A stretch of DNA of 64,000 nucleotides, from positions 169,146,797-169,210,796 of the forward strand of contig CM070874.1 in the NCBI GenBank assembly GCA_036365515.1, given 5' to 3'. A model generated the notes under the pieces. The model made no database searches. It saw only the letters and a program-made list of their open reading frames with translations, and was not told the DNA's origin. This document shows, piece after piece, positions 20,163 through 32,800 of the stretch (position 1 is its first letter; each line of letters starts with the position of its first letter). The stretch comes from Torymus aiolomorphi. Lineage: Eukaryota > Arthropoda > Insecta > Hymenoptera > Torymidae. Made by a program: the position numbers and the translations under genes.

Positions 20163-20368
20163 AGCGTAAGCGTTCTACGCAGTCTCCTCGTAGAAGTGGC
20201 TTGCGACGGATCGTTTCTGCGAAAAAAGGTTCTAAAGTGTCAAAACGCAAGCAAGTGAGAAAAAGAAAATATAAGACCAAAACCATCAAGAGACAAAACA
20301 AGAAATCGAAACGTTCAAAGGGCAAAAGAAAGAACAAAAAATCTAAAGTTGTTGACATTTTCGGCTAA
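20159..20368 (+). CDS. Polinton basic core-like protein
   Basis: 69 residues, more than half Lys or Arg (QVRKRKYKTKTIKRQNKKSK and similar), with no acidic patch until the last residues VVDIFG. This composition suits a DNA-condensing core protein packaged with the genome. It overlaps the upstream gene by four bases and is 11 bases before the major capsid ATG. Role inferred from composition and position. Confidence 0.6.
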   Translation: MKRKRSTQSPRRSGLRRIVSAKKGSKVSKRKQVRKRKYKTKTIKRQNKKSKRSKGKRKNKKSKVVDIFG

Positions 20369-20379
20369 AAACATTAAAA

Positions 20380-21442
20380 ATGTCTTTTCCACATAGTCAT
20401 ATAGAGACTTGTCTAAAGAGCGAGCTCGACTTATTCTCTCTACCTATGACCCAAACGGCAGTAGACTCAAGCAGATGGGTATTTTACAAATCCGTATCGT
20501 CGTTGAGCGACGAAAGTCCCATAGAGTTTTGCATAAATTCTCAAAACGAGGACTATCTAGATCTTGCGCATACCATGTTAAAAGTGAGTGTACAATTAAC
20601 ACCATTCAAAAAGGAGTCCGATATTCTCATAGCACCAGTGAACAATTTTTTACATTCGATTTTCAACCAAGTTGATGTATATTTTAACCAAAAGTTAGTG
20701 TCACCACCAAATAACGCGTATCCGTATAGAGCATACATTGAAACATTGTTAAACTATGGACCTGCTGCTAAAGCCACTTATCTCACAACAAATTTATGGA
20801 TAACCGACGTAGCCGGAGAAATGGACGCAGTGCCGGGATCGGGAGAAAACGCAGCACTAGTACAACGATAAGATTGTATATACAAAAAATCATAAAACTG
20901 TAGATCTGATCGGACATCTACATTGCGACGTTTTTAACCAAGATAAATTACTCTTAAACGGTGTAGAAGTACGTCTAAGACTCGTGCGGTCCAAAGATGC
21001 TTTTTATCTAATGGATGCTAGTAATATAAATTATTCAGTACACATCACAGAAGCAACGTTACTTGTTTGTCGTGTAAAAGTGAATCCTACTGTTTTAGTT
21101 GCACACTCTAAAACGCTTGCCACTACTACAGCTAAGTACCCTATAACAAGAGTTGAAGTGAAGTCGTTTACAATACACAGCGGAGTCAACGGCCATTGCT
21201 TAGAAAATGTAATTTTAGGACAACTACGAAAAAGAGTTATTCTAGGGTTTGTAGACAATAAGGCTTTCAACGAGGACCGAAAACTCAACCCATTTAATTT
21301 CCAAAATTATTCAATTAAATTTCTTTCTCTTTACGTGGACGGGGACCAGATCCCAAACAAACCTCTACAGCCATCATTTACGGGAAATTCACCACAATTT
21401 ATCGAGGCATATCACACTCTTTTCTCTGGCACTGGTTTATGA
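20380..21442 (+). pseudogene. Polinton major capsid protein (frameshifted)
   Basis: Starts MSFPHSHIETCLKSELDLFS, then DSSRWVFYKSVSSLSDESPI and DYLDLAHTMLKVSVQLTP: the N-terminal jelly roll of the double-jelly-roll major capsid protein of Polintons (often auto-annotated as an F54H12.2-like protein). A TAA at 20869 ends the first frame. The next frame picks up at once (TVDLIGHLHCDVFNQ and RLRLVRSKDAFYLMD) and runs to 21442, ending with SIKFLSLYVDGDQIP and GNSPQFIEAYHTLFSGTG. A one-base shift at about 20868-20874, possibly with a few codons lost, is the only break seen. No Polinton DNA polymerase or protease was found to the right. Confidence 0.88.
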
Positions 21443-21654
21443 ACTGATAATCACTGAGAATCAAAGCTTTCTTGATATTCTTGTACAGATAAAACTTTTG
21501 ACGTCTCACACCCTGGGAAAACCATACATGAGATTAACTGAGCACTTTTTTTGTTGAAATTTTCACAATAACACATCCTTTTCACTTTTTTCATTTGACA
21601 TAATCTTTTAATTGGTGATTGAGTAAGTATGTATAACAGTATAGCACTGATATC
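21443..21654. repeat. Inverted copy of the repeat at 24.36-24.55 kb
   Basis: Read on the minus strand, AAAATTTCAACAAA, AAAAGTGCTCAGTTA and TATCAAGAAAGCTT match, in the same order, the plus-strand sequence at 24360-24540. Non-coding. Confidence 0.6.
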
Positions 21655-21836
21655 GACTAAGCTTCTTGAAGATGACAAATGCTTTTCCATTAATAATATA
21701 ATCACCAGGGTCATGAGGACAATCGTTCATTTTTGCTGATTCAAAATTAGATTTTTCAGATAGTACATAATTAGGACTCTTCAACATTATTGGCTATATC
21801 TCCAAAATGACTCGAAAAAATCTTGTTACGTAATAC
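21655..21836 (-). pseudogene. Decayed exon resembling RNA polymerase III subunit RPC2
   Basis: On the minus strand, after an acceptor-like TTTTTACAG (21837-21840), one frame reads RVILEI-stop-PIMLKSPNYVL, then AKMNDCPHDPGDYIINGK. The combination 'PIMLRS..CVL' followed by 'ECP.DPGGYFI..G' is a hallmark of second-largest RNA polymerase subunits, here closest to the Pol III type by memory. One in-frame stop, a missing Gly, and loss of similarity after about 21660 show decay. The start of the exon is partly duplicated at 21860-21930. No other exon was recognised. Confidence 0.5.
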
Positions 21837-22286
21837 CTGTAAAAATTAGAACTTCTGAATATGTTTGGCTACATCTCCAAAATTACTTGAAAAACTCTTA
21901 TTGTGTAATATCTGTATCTGTAAAAGTGAAAAATCACACAAAGTCCCACCAAAAATTATTATTGGAATCTTTGATATCTACACTACTATTCTACTAAACA
22001 CAATAATTTTCGTATTCTATTTATAAATGTTATGAAATAAAATTTATAAAAAATATAAATATACATGTACTCATCGTACATTTTATATAACTTACAAGTC
22101 AATATTTCCATGTTTTAATAATTGGACTTATATCTGATCTGATAATTTATTCTTTTTGTTGTTTAAAAAAATTTCTGTCCTTCTAGTTCTTGTGTAGAAT
22201 TTTCATCTTACCCAATTTAATTTAAAAAATATAACTTTAACTAATGATGTTTCCTTCTTTTGTACAATCATGTATAAATACAGATC
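21837..22286. other. AT-rich spacer
   Basis: Apart from a partial duplication of the preceding exon edge (21860-21930), no gene or known element is seen. Confidence 0.4.
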
Positions 22287-22801
22287 ATTCTTGTTGTTAT
22301 GTAAGTCTGAAAAAAAATTTGTTGAAATCAACACAAAGAGTCGATGTTCTTTTCTCAACAAAAATTAAAAAAATTTGAAATAAATATTTAGACATTTAAT
22401 AGTTATCTGATGATTATTTTTGTTGTTGATTGATATGATTATGCTGTTTTAATACTTGCAATGTTGACCTTTGTCTTCTATTAGTAGTTAATTTTTCAGA
22501 TGTAGAAAGTTTATGTTTTGTAGGTCTATTGAATGCACGAATATCGGTGATCCACGATATTTATTGTAGATTCTTGTTATGTAAATCTGAAAAAAAATTT
22601 GTTGAAATCAACACAAAAAGTCGATGTTCTTTTCTCAACGAAAATTAATAAATTTGAAATAAATATTTAGACATTTAATACTTATCTGATGATTATTTTT
22701 GTTGTTGATTGATATTATTAAGTTGTTTTAATACATGCAATGTTTACCTTTGTCTTCTAGTAGTTACTTTTTCAGATGTAGAAAGTTTATTATGTTTTGT
22801 A
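22287..22801. repeat. Tandem duplication, about 285-bp unit
   Basis: The sequence from TTGTTGTTATGTAAGTCTGA at 22287 recurs from 22572 with few changes, including TCAACACAAARAGTCGATG and CAATGTTKACCTTTGTCTTC. Confidence 0.8.
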
Positions 22802-22819
22802 TTCCGATGATGTAGATAG

Positions 22820-23246
<427 letters not shown>

Positions 23247-23276
<30 letters not shown>

Positions 23277-24354
23277 GGTCGGAAGAATCTTATGTGTATA
23301 TTATATATATACGGTCGGAAGAAAAACGAAGTCTGAAAATGATGAATCGAGAAATCAAAGTAACGCACTTCAAAATTTAATCCTAATATTGTTATATAAT
23401 GAGAACGTCTTTTTACATGAAACTTTTTTTGTTTGAATGGACAATATAAAAAGTATCTTGTACATTAATTTCAATAAATTTAAAAGCGATTTAAAAGCGC
23501 AGTAAATACACAAAAAAATCGGGCACCTATTTCAAAGAATGAATAGCACGGTCGACTCCTAGGCTCCTTCTATACTTGCCTTCGGAGCGTTCCCGCGCTC
23601 CTTGATTTAAAAAAAAAGTTAAAAAAATTTTAACCTCAAATATCTCTGAAATTTATGGACCAATCCTTTTGCCCAAAGAAAGGACTCGATTCGTATACAA
23701 AGTCCTACATTTCGAAGCTATTAAGTAAATTTTACTCTAGTTATGCAACGACAAAAATAAAAACACGTTCATTTTAAATTATTTTTTTTCTAAAAAAATA
23801 ATCAATAAAAAACATAAAAATTTAGAAAATTATAGTACTCAATATTCTTTTTTTAACCAAAAAATATTCTTTCTCAATTTCGAAATATAACCATTTTCAA
23901 AAATTGACGTTTTTATCAATAACTTATGGCAGAATATAGCTATCGACTTTTTTTTTCTAAATGTAGAGAATTTTATCCTGCATAAAGTGCATTTATAATA
24001 TATTAAGAACATTAGTTCTAAATATTTAAAAATACGAAAATAAAAATTTTCAAAAATGGAAAATGACTATAAAAAAAGAAAATCGAAATTGACAAAAATA
24101 GACTATTAACCCCAACTGTGAAAGCAAAATGCAAAAAAATGATACCTCTCTGGTTAAAATCGGTCGAGTAGATCATGAGATATCCGCGTATACGGACATA
24201 CATACATACACACACATCCCTACGGACATTTTTTAAAAATAGTGTATTTCGATTCCAAATGTGCTACATAACATTCCTATCACATTTTCTGCAAAACTTT
24301 TTTTTTTACTATCACAAAGCTTCTTCTAGGAGGAAGCAAAAGTGAAAATGATGT
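23247..24354. other. AT-rich sequence without recognisable genes
   Basis: Contains (TA)n, two CGGTCGGAAGAA motifs near 23278 and 23310, and a (CATA)-type tract near 24200. No coding region supported. Confidence 0.4.
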
Positions 24355-24860
24355 GTTATGAAAATTTCAACGAATAAAAGTGCTCAGTTAGTCTAATTTA
24401 TGATTTTCTCACGGTGGGAGACATCAAAATGTTTCAGAAGAGTTCTTAGCAAATATTTTTCTAGACAAGATTCAGATAATAATTTCGAAAAGTTTTATCT
24501 ATACAAAAATGTCAAGAAAGCTTTTATTCTCAGTAATTCTTAGTTTATAAACTGGTTGTGTTTTTAATTTTACAAGATTATGTGTGGCAATGATGGCTTA
24601 TTAATTTAAATAGTTTCAATCAATAATAATTTCAAAAAATTATATCTCTACTATAAAAGAATATCAAGAAAGCTTTCTTTCTCACAATGCTTCATAGTTC
24701 AGAAACTTTTGTTTTTAATTTTACAAGTTGTGTAGCAATGATGGGTTATTAATTCAAGCGGTTTCTAGTAATAATTTCAACAAATCTAAGTGTTGAGAAT
24801 AATATAATTAATGATTGGCTTATGGTGTGGGGTGCCAAATGTTTCAGAGGAGCCATCAAT
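24355..24860. repeat. Imperfect tandem repeat, about 200-bp unit
   Basis: Blocks containing AAAATTTCAAC, GTGCTCAG-like sequence, AATGTTTCAGA and AAGAAAGCTTT recur at about 24360, 24480, 24630 and 24770. A related inverted copy is at 21443-21654. Confidence 0.5.
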
Positions 24861-26084
24861 TCTGTAAATATTACAGTACATATATAAAATTTAAGAAAAT
24901 AATACATAGATACATTGCGTGATTTTTCTTTTCCATTTGCAGATTCTCACAGTCTTTGGTGAATATATTACACAGTACAATTCAAGTATACATTCCAGCT
25001 TTAATAAATAAAAAAAAATTTCCTATATGCTTTTTATGTATAGGAGAGATACATATAACTCGCGCATGATAGACTATCTACATTTATAAATAGGCTAAAT
25101 AGGCTATAGCAAAAGATGTTACTTGTGAAAAGAGAAAGCGATAGCTACAGATAATAGCTTGATGATAAATATGAAATATAAATATGTGGATATCAAAATC
25201 ACGAAACTCTCAATTTACTTAGTGAACAAACTCCAGCTAAAAAAAAAGAAATGGGTGATGTTGGCGACTGGAGTGCTATTAACAGTAGTCTCACCGGTGA
25301 ATAAGTGGCTTATGCATCTTTATTATGATGTTTATTCTTTTATTCTCATTTACCACCAGGGGTAACTAGAATATTTTTATCTAGGGGTAACTAAAAGAAA
25401 AAACTGGGCTGTTATAAAAGCAGCATTCACATTTAGCTTATATTTTTAACTATCAAAAAAACAAGCACCAATGGCTGTTTGTAAAGAATTTGCAGCTGGG
25501 ACTTACTCCGACAACATACCTGTGTTAAGAACTTTTTACATTAGACAAAATATTATAGTAAATGGACTGGAATGAGTGTTTTGTGAAAAACCGCTGCCAA
25601 TTCATTGGCAAGATACTTCCTCAAACTAATTTATCGATTCCATTTTTTAATTTAAAAAACAAAAGTAAATTTTTCACAACAAAACTTTATTAATAAATAA
25701 AACGGTTTTCTTTGCTGTTCGTTGTTGTTTGTTAAACAATTTACTTAATACAAAAAATGTACAATTAAAGCTGTAAAAACAGTGAAAATAGTACTTTTTC
25801 ACTGTTTTGACAGTTTTAATTGCCCGTAACTTTTTGCTGTGATGTATTTCCATCTTCATCAAGGTCGCATTTTAAAGGTAACATTTTTTACAAATCTTTT
25901 AGCCTTTGGTGAGGGATATTGATACTGTCGCATTCGCCTTAAGCATATTTTGAATGGTCTTTTGTCAAGTATAAATTAGTAAAATAATTGGTATTGTTAT
26001 GCAAAAATTCTGAGTAATTCTAATTACAATTTGCAAACTTTTCCAATTTAATATGCTATACAAAAAGTTTCAATTTTTGGAGTT
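24861..26084. other. Unassigned AT-rich sequence
   Basis: A short protein-like stretch at about 25470-25570 (MAVCKEFAAGTYSDNIPVLR) could be a decayed coding fragment but was not recognised. Nothing else was supported. Confidence 0.3.
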
Positions 26085-27110
26085 AAAAATTCATAACGAT
26101 TCATTGACTTTTACTCCTGTTATCATAAACGAAAGAAAACACACTTATTACAAAAATAATTTTTTTCTATAAAAGCAAGAAATCCCTTGAAATTTTAATA
26201 AAATATTCTGCTCGGTAAGTGTAATAAGTGGTAAAAATTTTTAATCAATCAATCGATATTCTTTATAGAAGTGCAATATTACGTAACTTATAAAAAAATA
26301 TTTAACATCAAATATCTTTGGTCACAACAATAAGATTCTTTTGGGCAAAGAACTAGATTCTAAGGTCTAAAAAAGCTCCCTTTCTAACAAATTTCAAAAC
26401 GATTCATCAATCTTTACTTCTGTTATCATAAACGAAAGAAAACACACTTATTTCAAAATTAATTTTTGCTATAAAAATATCAAGAAATCCCTTGAAATTT
26501 TAACAAAATGCTGTACCCAATAAGTGTAATAAGTGGTCAAAAATTTGAGTCAATCAATCGAATATTCTTTTTAAAAATACAGATATAAAAAATTTATAAA
26601 AAATTTTTAACCTCAAATATCTTTGGTCAAAACAGTTAGATTTTTTGGGAAAAGAACAGAATCCTTAGATATAAAAAATCTGCTTCTCTGCCAAATTTCA
26701 AAACGATTCATTGACTTTTACTCCTGTTATCGTAAACGAAAGGGAATGCACTTGTTTTCAAAAATAATATTTTTTTCTCAGAAACAAATCAACATAACCT
26801 CTTGAAATTTTAACCCAATGGTGTGCTGGATAAGTGTAATAAGTAGTAAAAATTTTGAGTCAATCAATCGAATATTCTTTTTAAAAATGAAAATATAAGA
26901 AATTTATAAAAAAATGTTAACCTCAAATATCTTTGGTCACAGTAGTCACATTTTTTTGGGTAAAGAACTGAATCCTTAGATATAAAAAATCTACTTCTCT
27001 GCCAAATTTCAAAACGATTCATTGACTTTTACTCCTGTTAACGTAAACAAAAGGGAACTTGTTTACGATACTTGTTTTCAAAAATAAATTTTTCTCAGAA
27101 ACAAATCAAC
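26085..27110. repeat. Tandem repeat, about 305-bp unit, 3.3 copies
   Basis: CCTCAAATATCTTTGGTC (or CATCAA..) occurs near 26307, 26613 and 26921. ATTCATTGACTTTTACTCCTG-type blocks lead each unit. A partial unit (GGTGTGCTGGATAAGTGTAA) reappears at about 38945-39045. Confidence 0.85.
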
Positions 27111-27370
27111 ATAACTTCATCAAATTTGAAACGTTTTCTTTCTTTTTATCTAGGTTATATTATATCATATTCTTTTATTCTAAATTACGAAAGAAAATGT
27201 TATTTAAAATATATATGTAAGAGGGCAGGTTTTGGCGATAGGCGAAATAAAAAAGAGTACAAAGTGTATGATTTAATGATTGTTTATTATATACTGGCCA
27301 TGCTGGTACAATATATTGAAAATATATACTTGTACAAATGTATTATTTTTCCATTAATACGTTATCTTCC

Positions 27371-28175
27371 CTGTTGAAAATATCCATGTGGATTTTACAT
27401 TGATTTCCACATGGAATCCATATGGAATCCATATGGAATCTATACGGATTCCATATGGATTCCACGTCGATTCCATGTGGAAATCAGTCCCAAATCGTCC
27501 TGTGGATTTCCACATGGAATTCCATATAGATTTCTATATGAATTTTTCTACAAACATTTGTAAAACAAAATCCGTATGGATTTCCATGTAGATTTCCATG
27601 GAGAAATCCAGGTAAAAACGATATGATCCATATAGATTTCCATATGGATTTTCATGTGGTAATTTAAATGTTTATAAAAATGTTTATTTATAAAATTTTT
27701 AAATTTTTTTACTAGGGATACGTTTTTTACCATATCAGTAAAGCATAAAAAATTATAAACTATAATTTCCTCTTATGTAATTCTTCGAAAAGATTCTACA
27801 GTACTTGTTGTCAAAAATATGTATCCTAGTAAAAAAAAATATAACAATTTTATAAATAAACATTTTTATAAACATTAAAATTACCATATGGAAATCCATG
27901 TGGAAATCTATATGGATCATGTCGTTTTTATCTGGATTTCCCCATGGAAATCTACATGGAAATCCATACGGATTTTGTTTTACAAATGTTTGTAGAAAAA
28001 TTCATATAGAAATCTATATGGAATTCCATGTGGAAGTCCACAGGACGATTTGGGACTGATTTCCACATGGAATCGACATGGAATCCATGTCGAATCCGTA
28101 TAGATTGCATATGGATTCCATATCGATTCCATGTGGAAATCAGTGTAAAATCCACATGGATATTTTCAACAGGGT
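27371..28175. repeat. Near-perfect palindromic element of about 800 bp
   Basis: Left arm starts CCTGTTGAAAATATCC; the right arm ends with its complement. Each arm contains many 12-bp CCATATGGAATC-type submotifs in direct and inverted order. The arms meet in an AT-rich centre at about 27780-27830. Resembles a foldback MITE. Small ORFs inside are repeat-driven. Confidence 0.85.
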
Positions 28176-28483
28176 TAGCTTTATAAATTATCTTCAATAA
28201 ATGAGATTCTATGACAGTCGTGATCGCACACGATCTGACGATTACAAAAGAAAATTATAAAGCAATCTCCTAAGCTATTATTCCTTATAGAGATGCTTTT
28301 ACAATGAGTGGCTTTAAGTGTAAATATATGTACACCAATACATTTATATGATTCAAAATTAATGTATGACTCTACTATCAATCGTGATAGCACCCGGTCT
28401 GAACAAAATAAAAAAAAATTACAAAGCAATCCCTAAGCTATTATCCCTTATAGAGATGCTTTTACAATGAGTGGCTTTAAGTG

Positions 28484-28574
<91 letters not shown>

Positions 28575-28621
28575 TAAATATATATATATATCGATATATT
28601 TGTATGATTTAAAATAAATGC
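28176..28621. repeat. Tandem units of about 165-190 bp, interrupted by the Gypsy element
   Basis: Units share TATGACTCTACTATCAATCG, GATAGCAC and GAGTGGCTTTAAGTGTAAAT. Copies start near 28190 and 28355, and a third begins at 37369 right after the retrotransposon. A (TA)n tract fills 28483-28590. Confidence 0.75.
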
Positions 28622-29669
28622 TGTAACGGGATGGCTAGTGGGGGGAAAATCCCAACAAGCCACAGGCCAGCGATGGCCTAGAACACGGTGCCGCGGGTGT
28701 CAGACTAAAATGACTTGCCCGGGGATCTGCTCCTGGAATCCCGAAAACAACGCGAAGATCGCACACGAACTTCGCTTTCCAACTAATTGGATCGCTGAGT
28801 GAAAAGCGCGCGCTCGAAGAGTACAGCGCGCGGCCGCTACGCTCAGATACGAAAACGACGGGCGGAGTCGTTTTCCCGCGGAGGCGGCGGTATCCGGGAG
28901 AAGGACGGGTTATATAAATAATAACGCACTGAGTACGAGAAATAACAATGTATTAGAAAACACTTAGAACTTACATGCACTACGCAAGTGTTATTCAAAA
29001 TTACAGTTAAATCACGCGCGGCAGTTACTATTCAAACGCGCGAACGTTACGGCGCGCGCGAAGCTGCTATGCTCGAGCGCAGTGTTAAGTACAGCGAGCT
29101 GACACACACTCGCACGTACACGGCACAGAAAGCTTGCACGGGGCGATTTCCGTGCAAGCCTTTTACATGAAATACGCGAGAGGAGAATATAACTTACCGA
29201 TCTAAGGAGCAGCCGGTGCACTCGACTCTCTCTCTCGCTCTCTCGGCAGTTGCGCGCTCGCTCTCTCTCTCTCTCGCTCTCGCTTACAAGGGTGGCAGTC
29301 TGGCTCGCTGCCGTCTCTCGCTCGTGGCACAAGCTGCACGGACTTGCACTCTCTCTTGCTCTCTCGCACGCTTGCAGGTCGGCGCCTCCACTCTACACTC
29401 GCGGTAATAAAAATAAATAGCACGGCGCGGACACTAAAATATGAGAGATGGCAAGCTGACGATGTGCACAGCACGAGAGTATACACGAAGATGGCTCCCT
29501 TTTCTCGCGGGAACAGGTTAGCAGCTTCGCGACGGATGACGGGCATTTTACGCGTCGCGAGACCGATTCGCTACGCGCGGCGCGCCTCGATTCGGCTGCG
29601 CAGGAGTTGCGCGCGCGCGCTCACTACCTTCGCGCGGTAGATTAGAATCGCGGCTAGACACGCGTTACA
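28622..29669 (-). repeat. 3' LTR of Gypsy 1
   Basis: 1048 bp; contains a TATATAAATAA box-like stretch (about 28914) and a (CT)n tract (29228-29290). ORFs reading Ser/Arg/Glu repeats here come from the (CT)n tract. Confidence 0.9.
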
Positions 29670-29690
29670 CCCCCCCGCCAGACGCTGCTT
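29670..29690 (-). other. Polypurine tract of Gypsy 1
   Basis: Immediately upstream of the 3' LTR on the minus strand, GGCGGGGGG abuts the LTR's TG. Confidence 0.7.
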
Positions 29691-29862
29691 AGGGGACCGA
29701 GAGCAGCTCTGCTAATCATGGCCGTCGTCGTACCTACTAATATGGTAGTAATGATTAGGAGAAGGAGGTTCGAAAAGGAATATTGAAGAATCGAAGTCAC
29801 AGGTTTTTCTTTTTAATTTTTATTAAAAAATATAAAAAAAAACTTCAGGGCCTCTCCCCTCT

Positions 29863-32800
29863 TCAACTGGCCCGGGAATACGATCGGCGCCCCTTGTGAC
29901 GAGCTTCGTTGGGGCAATGTTTTGACTTTTTCACCCCAAGCTCGCCACACATGAAGCACCGGGGGATCGCGTTACTGTCGAGCGCATCCCGGGCCGCTCG
30001 CTCTTCTTCGAGCACCCTCCTAAGGCGCTCTTCTTCTTTTTGGAGACGGCGCTGGGCCTCTTCGTTACCCGGCGCGCCGTCTCCTCCGCCTTTTCCCTGG
30101 CTCGCCTGCTCCGCTTGCGCGTCGGCCGCCGCCCGAACGTGCAATTCGCGGAGCTTGTCCATACGTACCACCCAATTGTTTATCGCCTCTTGCTGTCCTT
30201 GCTCTTCGGCTAACCTGTCTTCCTCCCGCCTTAGTGTCTGCGGTGGGTCAGGTTGTCGGCCGTAAATGAGCATGGCAGGACTTATCTTTGTGGAGCTGTG
30301 TTCGGCAGTATTGTACGCGAACGCCAGCTCATTCAGTTTCTCATCCCAGGACCGGTGATTTTCCTCTGCGTAAGACATAATCATTGTCTTCACCGTTCGA
30401 TTCACACGCTCGACAGGATTGGCCTGAGGGTGATACGGAGGCGTAAACGTGTGATGCACGTTTCCCTCCTTTAAGAATGCCTCTAATGGTGCATTTTTAA
30501 ATTCAGTCCCATTGTCTGAGAGAAACACCTCCGGGACTCCGAATCGCAGACATACTCGCTCGTTGAGTCCCTTAATTACCGATTTACCATCTGCCCTTTT
30601 TATCGGAATTACTTCAATCCAGCGTGTGAACAAGTCCTGGAATATGAGAATGTATTCGTGGCCGTGCGTGGTTTTTGGGAGGGGCCCCATAATGTCGCTG
30701 GCCACGATTTGCCATGGACGCTCTGTAATTCGGCGTCCCATGAATCCTGTTGGAGCGCGCTGTTCGACTTTGCACTGCTGGCAAATTTGGCACTGGCTCA
30801 CGTATCTGGCTACATCACGAGACATGTGTGGCCAATAATACTTCCGCTTTACTCTTTCTAGCATTTTCTCGCGGCCCAAGTGCCCAGCAGTTGGAAAGTC
30901 ATGGCATTCTCTCAGTACTTCGCGTCGCTTTTCGTGAGGGACTGCTAACTTCCATGCATCATCGTCGCCGAGAGACTCGTCTATGACTTCATTAGGTTCG
31001 TACTTGTACAGTCTCCCCCCCGCCAGCTTGAACGTGGGGAAGTCTCGCGGCCGCTGTTGAACCTCTTTCACAATTTCGAGGTACCATTGGTCGTTTGTAT
31101 CGCGTTCGAGCTCTAACGCGGCGACCGCTGGCTCCTCTTCCTCGAACATCCGCGAAAGGGCATCTGGGACATTGTTCAAAGAGCCCTTTCGGTGTTCGAC
31201 TGTGAAACTGTGGTTTTGTAGTTCCAAAGCCCATCTTGCTAACCTGCCTGATGGGTTTCGGAGATCACGGAGCCACTTCAAGCTGCTATGATCCGTGATG
31301 ACCTTGAAGTCATAGGCCTCTATATACGGACGGAACTTTTTGATTGCCCAGAGAATTGCTAGACACTCTCGTTCCGTCACGCTATAATTCTTCTCGGCCG
31401 CGCTCAGAGTTCGACTAGCGAACTCTAGAACTCTTTCGTCGCCGTCTATTATCTGGTATAGCACCGCTCCAAGTCCTGTATCGCTCGCATCAGTTTGCAC
31501 CACGAACTGTGCGTTAGATACCGGTCTGTGGAGAATCGGTGCAGAAGCAACTAGCGCTTTTAGCTTTTGGAAGGCCTCTTCTTGTGCCGTTGACCACTCG
31601 TATTTCCGATCCTTTTTCGTTAGTTCGGTCAGTGGTTCAGCAATTGTGGCGAAGTTTGATAAAAACTTTCTATACCACGAGGCCATTCCTAGGAAGCGTC
31701 TCAGCTGACGGAGGTTTTTCGGCACCGGATATTCCATAATGGGCTTTATTTTCTCGGGGTCTGGTTTAAAACCATCCCTATTTACTATGACCCCGAGATA
31801 TTGGACCTCATCGCGACAGAAGACACTCTTCTCGCGATTTATTGTGAGGCCCGCGTCCTTTATCCTATCTAGAACTCTTTTTAGAACCTCTTTATGCTCC
31901 TCGAATGCTTCTGTGACTACTATTATGTCATCGAGATACGAGTAAGCAAAAGGTTCGAGTTCGGGGCCGATGACTTTGTCAATCAGCCTCTGGAAGGACG
32001 CTCCGGCATACGAAAGACCATAGGGCATTCTTGTAAATTGAAATAACCCTTTGCCTGGCACGGTGAAGGCCGTAGTCTCTTTGGACTCCGGGTTTAGTGG
32101 TATTTGGTGGTACGCACTACTTAAATCCAACGAGGATATGTATCGCGCTTTCTGCAGTTTGCGTAAGATACTCTCCATGTATGGTAACGGATATGCGTCT
32201 GGCCTTGACGCTGCGTTTACTTTTCTCAAGTTCACACAAAAACGGAACTTCTCGTTGGACTTGCGTACCATTACCACGGGGCTTGACCAGCCGCTTGTCG
32301 AAGGTTCTATTATACCCGCGAGTAGCATTTCCTCCACCTGCTTGTGCATCTCTTCCTCGAGTTTTCGAGATACTGGGTAGTACTTCTGTTTTATGGGTCT
32401 TGTGGAGCCGACGTCTACTGCATGCTCAACCCACGAAGTACACCCTAATGGTGCCAGGCCGTTTCCCATCAGCTCAGCTACTAAAGCTTCCGCTTCTTTG
32501 CGCTGCTCTTCTGTTGGGTCCGCCAACCCTATAGCTGATACGGACACGGTATTATTGGCGGTTATGGAGGCTACTTCTAACTTTACGCTTGTATCATCAT
32601 CTTTCAGATGCAGCATATTGTCAGTGGGGTCTAAGACGGCGCTAAACTTCTTAATGAAGTTCACCCCCAAGTAGCACTCCGTGTCTAGGTCTGGCATGAT
32701 TGCGACGCGCACCTCCTTGCACACGCCTGCCACGACCATGGGTAGATACACATAGCCAACCACTGCTATGCTCTGCCCATTAGCTACCCGTGCCGTTAGG

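Noticed and set aside
22400..22430. CTGATGA at about 22406 as a hammerhead
   Set aside because: No GAAAC partner or stems nearby.
28448..28663. ORF of Ile-Tyr repeats
   Set aside because: Translation of a (TA)n tract.
29012..29640. Ser/Arg/Glu-rich ORFs in both LTRs of Gypsy 1
   Set aside because: Produced by the (CT)n tract and GC-rich LTR sequence; the identical ORFs in the other LTR confirm they are repeat by-products.
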